In this document: one piece after another, positions 58,649 through 64,000 of the stretch
Position numbering within the stretch: the stretch's first letter is position 1
How the letters are laid out: each line of letters starts with the position of its first letter
Assembly (NCBI GenBank): GCA_031546845.1
Contig: JAVBJT010000023.1
Location: 68,034 to 132,033 of the forward strand
Direction of reading: 5' to 3'
From: Azoarcus sp031546845
GTDB taxonomy: Bacteria > Pseudomonadota > Gammaproteobacteria > Burkholderiales > Rhodocyclaceae
Length of the DNA stretch: 64,000 nt
Made by a program: the position numbers and the translations under genes
The notes under the pieces: model-generated
The model's input: only the letters and a program-made list of their open reading frames with translations
What the model was told of the DNA's origin: nothing
Databases searched by the model: none

Positions 58649-59064
58649 ATGTCCCCAGAGAAGCGCCCCCGCCCGAGACGCTCGGGCATCGAAGGTGAGG
58701 AAGAAAGGGTCTGGGTCGAGTTCTACCGGCGCGTGCGCAACGATCACGCGCTCGCCACCGAAGTGCTCGCCCAATTGGAACGCGACGTCGAAATGAAGCC
58801 GTGCGCTGGCTCATGCACAGGCTGGTCGTCATGCCGTGGCGGATCCTCCGGCGTATCGGAGGCACCAGCCGCGACATTGCGGTCGAAATGCTGCCCGAAG
58901 CCGACCGTCCGCCCCGGCCAGCGCCGCGCGCCTCGAGCGCCGCGACCGATCCGATCCCCTCCTCTTCTGGCGTCACCCCGCCAGGCCGCCGCCGCAAGGC
59001 GCGGCCCGATGCCCCTGCGAACGCAGAGGCGGCCGCGGAGAAAGCCGATCCGGCTTCCTCCTGA
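58649..59064 (+). pseudogene. Frameshifted hypothetical gene
   Basis: The ATG at 58649 follows the shared GGAGAACACC cassette and opens a coherent protein (RSGIEGEEERVWVEFYRRV, NDHALATEVLAQLERDVEMK) up to about 58795. After that this frame becomes arginine/cysteine-rich nonsense. A coherent continuation lies in another frame (RWLMHRLVVMPWRILRRIGG, TSRDIAVEMLPEAD) ending at 59064. A single indel near 58795, or a sequencing error, would explain this; alternatively these are two overlapping genes. About 138 residues if joined. Confidence 0.6.
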
Positions 59065-59246
59065 GAAAGCGATGTGCCCACGTGATCTGCGTCTTCGGAC
59101 GCCGGTCCGTGCGGCCTCGCCCTGCTGCCCCGCGCCCCTTCCCCGCTTATCCGGCCCCGGCCACCGCCGTGGGTTTTTACACCTCGCCGCCGTGACTTCG
59201 CATCGCGGCCTTTGCCCATTTTTCGTTCATTCGAAAGGAGTCATTC

Positions 59247-59828
59247 ATGAGTACCGTTGCCGACATCCTGCGTGTCATCGAACAACGCGCCGAACAGGCC
59301 ATCGTTCACGAACTGCATCAGATGCTCCAGGAGGTGCTGGTCATGCGCACCGCCCTCGTCCTGAACGACCGCGCGCATGCCGACGCCCTGCTGTGGAAAA
59401 TCGACCGGCTGATCGACGATCAGGCCGTCCGTCCGGCTACGGCAAACGACGCGCCGCCCATGTCACCGCAGTTGTCTCTCGACGAGTTGTTGCCGCTCTC
59501 GCCCAGTGATTACGAGGTCCGCTTCTTCGATCGCGGCTACGGCGATCTCGAGGACGTGGCCGTCGTGGAGAGCTTTGCGCTGGCTCTGCAACTCGCGACG
59601 GACCGGCACAAGTCCCATCCGGAGGATCGGACCGAAGCCGCTTGGTCCGATAACAGGGGTTCGCTGACCGTGCGTTCGCACCACGGCACGGTGCTGCTTC
59701 ACATCGAAGCGATCGAGAAGCCGATGCCGGCCGTGCAGCCGCATGTCGCGCGCGCCTGCCAGGCGCTCGAGAACGGCGAGCCGGCTGCAGCGCGGCAGCT
59801 CTTCACCGCGCTGCGGCAGGCCGCCTGA
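59247..59828 (+). CDS. Hypothetical ICE cargo protein
   Basis: 193-residue protein: an N-terminal helical segment (VADILRVIEQRAEQAIVHEL, HQMLQEVLVMRTALV), a linker, then an alpha/beta part (YEVRFFDRGYGDLEDVAVVE) and a C-terminal helix. GAAAGGAGTCATTC precedes the ATG. No known family. It ends 2 bp before the next gene, so the two are probably an operon. Confidence 0.75.
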   Translation: MSTVADILRVIEQRAEQAIVHELHQMLQEVLVMRTALVLNDRAHADALLWKIDRLIDDQAVRPATANDAPPMSPQLSLDELLPLSPSDYEVRFFDRGYGDLEDVAVVESFALALQLATDRHKSHPEDRTEAAWSDNRGSLTVRSHHGTVLLHIEAIEKPMPAVQPHVARACQALENGEPAAARQLFTALRQAA

Positions 59829-59830
59829 TC

Positions 59831-60502
59831 ATGAGCACCGTCACGCTCGATACCGGACAGCAGCGCTACGTCCTCGACCACGGCCACGGCTGCTCGTGCT
59901 TCGGATTCGCCAACGCACGGGACCACGCGTGCCAGATCGCCGAGCGCCTGAAGCGGCCCGAGCTGGCCTTCGGCGCGCAGGATTTCGGCGCGCTCAGCGG
60001 CTACGAAAAATACCTCGCGGCGGTTCAGGCCTGGGGGGCGGCCCCTCAGCGCCGGGAGACGTACTTCGACCCGGGCACCGATCCCAAGGCCGCACGGGTT
60101 CTTGAACGTTGCCGCGACGAAGGCGCCAGGGTGCGCCTGATCCTCGGAAATACCGCCACGGGGCAGTCGTGGCTCGATCAGTACGACGTCGTCGGCTGGA
60201 TCGGCCGCTCGATGGGGCCTCTCAAGGTGCCACTGTTGATCGAATCCGGCGCCGACAGCGGCACGGCCATCCTGACGGCCTGCCTGCTGGCGATCGTCGA
60301 TTGGGGCAGCGGGAAGTTTCTGTTCCGCCACCCGGCCTTCCATGCGCCGGATCTGCTGATCCGGCGCGGTGATGACGCGGAGCGTCCCTGGGAGGTGCTT
60401 CACGACGACAAGACCGTGGCCCGCTTCCAGGACATCGGCAAGGCCGGCGCTTACGTCGCCTTCATGCGCGGCGAGACCGTCGAGCCCCGCATTTTTCAGT
60501 AA
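59831..60502 (+). CDS. Hypothetical ICE cargo protein
   Basis: 223-residue protein. Features include an early CSCFGFANARDHACQIAERL segment, RVRLILGNTATGQSWLDQYDVVGWIGRSMGPLKVPLLIE (possible nucleotide or small-molecule fold), and a late KTVARFQDIGKAGAYVAFMRGE. Sequence suggests a soluble enzyme-like fold, but no family is recognised. It starts 2 bp after the preceding gene with no separate strong ribosome-binding site, consistent with translational coupling. Confidence 0.76.
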   Translation: MSTVTLDTGQQRYVLDHGHGCSCFGFANARDHACQIAERLKRPELAFGAQDFGALSGYEKYLAAVQAWGAAPQRRETYFDPGTDPKAARVLERCRDEGARVRLILGNTATGQSWLDQYDVVGWIGRSMGPLKVPLLIESGADSGTAILTACLLAIVDWGSGKFLFRHPAFHAPDLLIRRGDDAERPWEVLHDDKTVARFQDIGKAGAYVAFMRGETVEPRIFQ

Positions 60503-60509
60503 ACCGGTC

Positions 60510-60560
60510 CCTTTCGGGGACTCGATACGGCGCCCTGCCCCGTGCGGGCAGGGCCCAGGA
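60510..60560 (+). promoter_or_regulatory. Hairpin leader before 60569 gene
   Basis: GGTCCC-TTTC-GGGGAC-type stem at about 60506-60521, then GCCCTGCCC-CGT-GCGGGCAGGGC at about 60532-60555, just before AGGAGAAACACG and the ATG. Confidence 0.5.
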
Positions 60561-60568
60561 GAAACACG

Positions 60569-61069
60569 ATGACGCAAACCCATGCGCCGGATGCGCGCCA
60601 ACGCGACCCGGCCGAACTGCCGTTCGACACCATCAAGGCCCGCGCCCGGCGGACTTTCATCGCCGCGGTGGAAATGGAAGCGGCCTGCCGTCGCGCCCAC
60701 TGCGACGGCGCCAGTCCGAACTACCGGGCCTTGCTGCCCTTCATCCGCCGGGTGGCCGCCGAGCGCGACACCTTGTGCGATTTCGTGCTGGCGCTCGCAC
60801 CGCCCAACCGGAACGACTGGCTGGCGCAGCAGGCGCGCCAACTGGCCGAACAAGGGCAAATCCACTGGTCGCAGCAGTTGCTGCAGGTGCGCGAAACGGG
60901 GTTGTGCCGGATCGACCGCTGGGACGTCCGCTGCGTTGCCCAGTTGATCCGCCTCTTTCCCGATTGCGTGCCGAAGGCCTGGCGCCATGCCGAGCTCGTC
61001 GGCTATGTCGCAGAGCCCAGCGGCGAATGGCTGGTTTCACCAAAACCCGCCAGCCGCCGCATCGACTGA
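60569..61069 (+). CDS. Hypothetical ICE cargo protein
   Basis: 166-residue helical protein: FDTIKARARRTFIAAVEMEA, LLPFIRRVAAERDTLCDFVL, WLAQQARQLAEQGQIHWSQQ, then CRIDRWDVRCVAQLIRLFPD. AGGAGAAACACG precedes the ATG, a variant of the GGAGAACACC cassette. No known family. Confidence 0.74.
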   Translation: MTQTHAPDARQRDPAELPFDTIKARARRTFIAAVEMEAACRRAHCDGASPNYRALLPFIRRVAAERDTLCDFVLALAPPNRNDWLAQQARQLAEQGQIHWSQQLLQVRETGLCRIDRWDVRCVAQLIRLFPDCVPKAWRHAELVGYVAEPSGEWLVSPKPASRRID

Positions 61070-61127
61070 GGCGCAGCCTGACCGCCTTGGTTCCACCGTC
61101 CGCCTGACTGGCGAACATCTGATAACC

Positions 61128-61187
61128 CCGAGGGGCGCACCGCCCCCTCGGGGCCGGTCCGTCCCTCGATTTTTCTTGTCGAGGAAG
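61128..61187 (+). promoter_or_regulatory. Hairpins before the DUF6878-like gene
   Basis: CCCCGAGGGGCG-CACC-GCCCCCTCGGGG forms a stable stem (about 61127-61154). CCTCGA-N-TCGAGG (about 61163-61184) then places the ribosome-binding GAGG in a stem directly before the start codon. Confidence 0.55.
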
Positions 61188-61190
61188 ATG

Positions 61191-61649
61191 ATGACCCTCA
61201 ATACACCACACCCCGTGTCCGCGCCGGAGCCCTCCTCCGAAGAGTACCGGGATCGCAACAAGGCCCTCCTGCTGGCGGCCCTGAGGACCGCTGGCGCAAC
61301 CCGGGCCACGGTCGGCTACAGCGGCGGCGGCGACGAAGGCTTTGCCAACGAAGTCACCGCCTTCAACGCCGATGGCGCGCTCATCGACCTGTTGGGCACC
61401 GTATCCGTGTTCGCCGAGCGCAGCCGCTTTGTCGACGGCCAGTGGCAGACCTCGGTCGTTCAAAAAGAATATCCGCTGGACGACGCACTGTCGGACTTCG
61501 CCATGGAAGCGGTCGACGACCACCACAGAGGATGGGAAAACGGTGACGGCGCAGCGGGAGAAGTCGTATTCGACTGCGTAGCCGGTAGCGTGCGCATCGA
61601 GCACAACAGCTACTACACCGAGTCCGACTACACGGAGACCGAGCTATGA
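61191..61649 (+). CDS. DUF6878-like protein
   Basis: 152-residue protein: RTAGATRATVGYSGGGDEGF near residue 35, and a C-terminal block LSDFAMEAVDDHHRGWENGD, then GEVVFDCVAGSVRIEHNSYY and an acidic tail. The pattern of DDHHGGWEN followed by an EHN strand matches what I recall of DUF6878, found on plasmids and ICEs; function unknown. The ATG at 61191 is spaced better from GAGG than the one at 61188. It overlaps the next gene by 4 bp (ATGA). Confidence 0.72.
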   Translation: MTLNTPHPVSAPEPSSEEYRDRNKALLLAALRTAGATRATVGYSGGGDEGFANEVTAFNADGALIDLLGTVSVFAERSRFVDGQWQTSVVQKEYPLDDALSDFAMEAVDDHHRGWENGDGAAGEVVFDCVAGSVRIEHNSYYTESDYTETEL

Positions 61650-62410
61650 AGGCGCATGTTTCACTGGCCTGCTGGCCCGGCCTGCGTCACGAGGACGCCG
61701 CGCGGCACCTCGCCGATCCGCCGGTCGAACCCTGCTTCGGCCAGCTATCTACCGAGCAGGTGCAGCTCGTGCCGCAGAGCATGGGCCTTCTCGACGAAGG
61801 CCTCGCCGATGCATTGCGCGCCGCCTGCCCGGGCACGCGCTTTCGGCTCCACGCCAATGTGCGCGTGCTGCCACGGCACGTGATGGCGGACTTGTCCGGT
61901 TTCGCGCTGCACACCGGGTGGTTCGCCCAGGCGGCGCGCATCAGCCAACGTCTGGGCGCGCCGGCCTATACCGCGCATGCGGGGCGGCGCAGCCAGGCCA
62001 CGCTGGCCGGGATGCTCGACAACGCCCGGCGCTGCGCGGAGGTGTTCGGCGTCCCGGTGGGCGTCGAGGGGCACTATCCGACACCCGGCGACACCTGGCT
62101 CATTTCCAATTGGGAGGAATACCGGACGCTGTTCGAGTCGGGCGTGCCGTATGCGCTGGATCTGTCGCACCTGCACATCGTGGCCGTCCAGAGCGGCCGG
62201 CGCGAAGAATCGCTGGTTGCCGAAATGCTGGCCTGCGAACGCTGCCTGGAGGTCCATGTCAGCGCCAACGATGGGCGCGGCGATTGGCACGCGGTCTGCA
62301 CGGAGCCGCCCTGGTGGCTTCCGCTGCTGCGCCATGTGCATCCGGGGGCCGTGATCTTTTCCGAGGGGAACCACCGGCGTCATCGTCTCGGCCAAGGGAG
62401 AGCGGCATGA
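61646..62410 (+). CDS. TIM-barrel xylose isomerase-like protein
   Basis: 254-residue protein with the pattern of the AP-endonuclease 2/xylose-isomerase-like or DUF692-like TIM barrel. Candidate metal ligands are spaced along the strands: YTAHAGRRS, VGVEGHYPTPGDT, YALDLSHLHIVAV, LEVHVSANDGRGDWHAV and VIFSEGNHR. Relatives are sugar isomerases, endonucleases or peptide-modifying oxygenase-like enzymes; no substrate can be assigned. It is coupled at both ends by ATGA overlaps to its neighbours, so the three genes (61191, 61646, 62407) form a tight operon. Confidence 0.75.
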   Translation: MKAHVSLACWPGLRHEDAARHLADPPVEPCFGQLSTEQVQLVPQSMGLLDEGLADALRAACPGTRFRLHANVRVLPRHVMADLSGFALHTGWFAQAARISQRLGAPAYTAHAGRRSQATLAGMLDNARRCAEVFGVPVGVEGHYPTPGDTWLISNWEEYRTLFESGVPYALDLSHLHIVAVQSGRREESLVAEMLACERCLEVHVSANDGRGDWHAVCTEPPWWLPLLRHVHPGAVIFSEGNHRRHRLGQGRAA

Positions 62411-62940
62411 CTGCGAACCTGAATGGAACTACGCCGGCCTACATCCTCAGTGAAGGCGGCACGGTCCTTCTCAACGAAGCCGGACAGGCGGTGAATGCGC
62501 AATACCTTGCCCTCAAGTCCCAGTACGACGGGTTGAACCGCAGTTGGTGCGAGGCCCAGTTGGCCGCGCTGTTCGTACGGCACCCCTGGCTCGCTGCGAT
62601 CACGCTGCGCGTGTCGAAGAGTTGGGAATACGACGACGCGGGGGGCTACTACTTCAGCGGGTGCTGCCGGGTGGAGAACGTCGCCATCGAAGCATCCTGC
62701 GAGCCGCTCGAAGCGTATAGGGACGACGGGACGCTGGACCTCGATCTCGCCGCGAGCGGGCTCGAAGTCGAACTCGACCACAAGGCGCCCGATCTGGCGC
62801 TTCTCCTGCTTGGTGAAGATGCCTCCGAGGAACGCGAACTGAGCTTCGAGCGTGAAGCGCTCCTGTCCCGGTTCCGCCTGCCTTCGACGGGCGAAGCGCC
62901 CGCACCGGCGGAGCATTCCGAGCAGAGCGGCCCACGCTGA
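62407..62940 (+). CDS. Hypothetical ICE cargo protein
   Basis: 177-residue acidic protein: AYILSEGGTVLLNEAGQAVN, QLAALFVRHPWLAAITLRVS, and a YYFSGCCRVENVAIEASCEP strand segment. Its ATG overlaps the stop of the TIM-barrel gene. The three-gene overlap suggests the products act together. No family is recognised. A terminator follows at 62946. Confidence 0.74.
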   Translation: MTANLNGTTPAYILSEGGTVLLNEAGQAVNAQYLALKSQYDGLNRSWCEAQLAALFVRHPWLAAITLRVSKSWEYDDAGGYYFSGCCRVENVAIEASCEPLEAYRDDGTLDLDLAASGLEVELDHKAPDLALLLLGEDASEERELSFEREALLSRFRLPSTGEAPAPAEHSEQSGPR

Positions 62941-62945
62941 CGTTC

Positions 62946-62992
62946 AAGGCGGTCCCGATCCACCCTCACGGTGGGCGGGGCCGCCTTTTTTT
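62946..62992 (+). terminator. Intrinsic terminator of the three-gene operon
   Basis: AAGGCGG (62946-62952) pairs with CCGCC-TT (62981-62987), with further pairing inside the loop, followed by a T-run. Confidence 0.88.
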
Positions 62993-63162
62993 CTTTGGGC
63001 CACCGCCGTGTGGAGGCGTTCATCGGTCCATCAGGATCGTTCACACAAAACCAGCACGGGCCGCCGCACCCAAACCGCCTCGACGCGCGGCCTTTGCGGA
63101 TGGCGGTGGGTGATCCGCCGGATACACACCCCTGCGTGAACGAGACAATGTCTCATCACTCG

Positions 63163-63222
63163 GGCTCCATCGCGGAGCCTTTCCGGCTCAGGCCGGCGTC
63201 GCAGGCGTCAACTGCCTCATCG
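63163..63222 (+). ncRNA. Leader-core copy C
   Basis: Hairpin GGCTCC-ATCGC-GGAGCC (63163-63179), then CCGGC-TCAG-GCCGG abutting the core (63195-63222). The core matches copy B at 22 of 28 positions. Upstream and downstream are further hairpins (GAGAC-AAT-GTCTC; GCGGCCA/TGGCCGC; CTGCGGGA/TCCCGCAG). Confidence 0.5.
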
Positions 63223-63258
63223 TAGCGGCCACCGAGTTGGCCGCATTCCCTTTCCTGC

Positions 63259-63313
63259 GGGACACCGATCCCGCAGAAGGCCGGTGTTCCCGCGTTCCCA
63301 GGAGAACACCATG
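63259..63313 (+). promoter_or_regulatory. Alternative-hairpin leader 4 with GGAGAACACC cassette
   Basis: GGTGTTC (63283-63289) can pair with GAACACC at 63304-63310, adjacent to the ATG, or with GGACACC at about 63260-63266 (one mismatch). Confidence 0.55.
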
Positions 63314-63871
63314 AATTACGCTCCCAGGGGCCGCCGGTCCACCGCCCCCCGGACTGCCCTTTCTCGTCAGACGTGCGGCGCCACCCGCGCGGCACTCGCC
63401 CATTCCAATGAGGCGAACACCGGAGACTTCGACCCACGGCAGCTCAGCCGGGCACGCCTGATGGTCGAACTGCTTGCACCCGTCCCCGCGATTGGCCCGG
63501 GCGAAGCGGGATTTGCTGCCGATGGAGACAGCGGCATTGCCCTGTCACCGGCCTTTGATGCCGCCGTCGCCCACAAGCTCTCGGTCGCGCGTGAGCTGTT
63601 GTGTCGAGATCTTCTGACCGACATGCGGGGCCACCCCATCCTGGACAAACCGGACCTGCTGGGTGAGTGGTTGCGGCTGCACTGCGCGGGACTCGACTAC
63701 GAGGTATTTCTGGTCTTGTACCTCGATGCCCGGCACCGCCTGATCGCGATCGAGCAGCTCTTCCGGGGGACGCTCACGCAGGTCAGCGTTTATCCCCGCG
63801 AAGTGCTCAAGGGTGCGCTCAAGCATGGGGCCGCCGAGTTAGCGCTAGCCCACAATCACCCTTTATGTTGA
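63311..63871 (+). pseudogene. RadC-like gene, truncated in the JAMM motif
   Basis: 186 codons of a RadC/JAB-domain protein: an N-terminal region with LCRDLLTDMRGHPILDKPDL, then the typical RadC core YEVFLVLYLDARHRLIAIEQLFRGTLTQVSVYPREVLKGALKHGAAELALAHNHP. RadC proteins continue from HNHP with SG...PS..D, the rest of the metal site. Here the frame reads LC and stops at 63871. The loss of the second half of the JAMM motif points to an insertion near 63866. The gene carries the GGAGAACACC leader cassette like three others of the element. Confidence 0.82.
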
Positions 63872-64000
63872 ATTCCCGGGGTGTCAACATGGGTCACCGT
63901 TACCCCAAACCCCGCCTATTTCCGTATCGACACCACCTTCGACTTGCTCGCCTTGCGCAAGTCGGATAGTTCGTTCTCGCGGCGCTTGAGCAAAATTGAA
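63866..64000. mobile_element. Probable insertion sequence end interrupting radC
   Basis: Sequence after the break starts TGTTGAATTCC and contains GTGTCAACATGGGTCACC, a multiple-repeat-like terminus reminiscent of IS21-family ends. On the minus strand an ORF tail (LLKRRENELSDLRKASKSKV, then a stop at 63916) enters from the right edge. Family is uncertain because only 135 bp are visible. Confidence 0.5.
63916..64000 (-). CDS. Partial ORF, possibly transposase C-terminus
   Basis: 28 codons ending at a TAG (63916-63918): basic, helical (LLKRRENELSDLRKASKSKV, then VSIRK). Fits the C-terminal tail of a transposase or helper protein of the suspected insertion sequence, but too short to identify. 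Confidence 0.35.
   Translation of the reverse strand, partial: SILLKRRENELSDLRKASKSKVVSIRK

Noticed and set aside
58649..59509. Reading the 58649 frame through to its stop at 59509 as one protein
   Set aside because: After about 58795 the frame is Arg/Pro/Cys-rich and overlaps the well-supported gene at 59247; a frameshift is more likely.

Overview
The window is a high-GC proteobacterial chromosome segment, most likely betaproteobacterial and perhaps Rhodocyclales-like. This is inferred from the GC-rich codon use, the PEP-CTERM and IPTL-CTERM exported proteins, a VC_2705-type acetate/solute symporter beside a CrbS-like transporter-kinase, FliW, and a PRTRC plasmid/ICE cassette. No rRNA or other decisive taxonomic marker is present.

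Positions 1 to about 36,610 look like core chromosome. First comes a minus-strand beta-oxidation operon: fadL-type porin, hydroxyacyl-CoA dehydrogenase/enoyl hydratase, thiolase and a hydratase cut by the window edge, with an acyl-CoA thioesterase just upstream. Then come housekeeping genes: Maf, RNase G, a UbiA-type prenyltransferase, RuvA, a GNAT enzyme, a PEP-CTERM protein with a sigma-54-like promoter, an ElyC-like protein, a DUF2802/SPOR/FliW group, RidA, RecG, a spermidine-synthase-like protein, MutS, a MORN/YwqK-like exported protein, a seven-repeat IPTL-CTERM protein and class I fumarase. Just downstream of fumarase lie two decayed copies of its own 3' end. An acetate locus follows: acs, a small membrane protein, a CrbS-like symporter-kinase, a lone receiver, a membrane PAS protein fused to a DnaQ-type exonuclease, and an ActP-like symporter. 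It ends near a tRNA-Ser(GGA) gene.

From the tRNA-Ser to the right edge (about 27 kb) the DNA is accessory and reads as one or more integrated elements. The first part is a small defence-type island: an HNH-like protein, a pRiA4b ORF-3-like protein, and a translationally coupled ATPase/HNH pair resembling Septu (PtuA/PtuB). Next is a plasmid/ICE backbone: a ParM-like actin operon, a tyrosine recombinase, an MqsRA toxin-antitoxin module, and the PRTRC cassette (ParB, E, C, F, B, A, ThiF). The PRTRC cassette encodes E1-like, E2-like, JAMM-peptidase-like and ubiquitin-like proteins. An HU-like protein, a TIGR02391 protein and a HigBA-type module follow.

The last 9 kb (55-64 kb) holds ICE cargo of mostly unknown function, a GGDEF protein, a TIM-barrel protein and a radC-like gene broken in its JAMM motif, probably by an insertion sequence running off the right edge. 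Several of these genes follow long GC-rich leaders made of serial hairpins. Three leaders share a conserved core, and four genes share the same ribosome-binding cassette, which in three cases can pair with an upstream segment. This leader family and the PRTRC ubiquitin-like cassette are the most interesting parts of the window.
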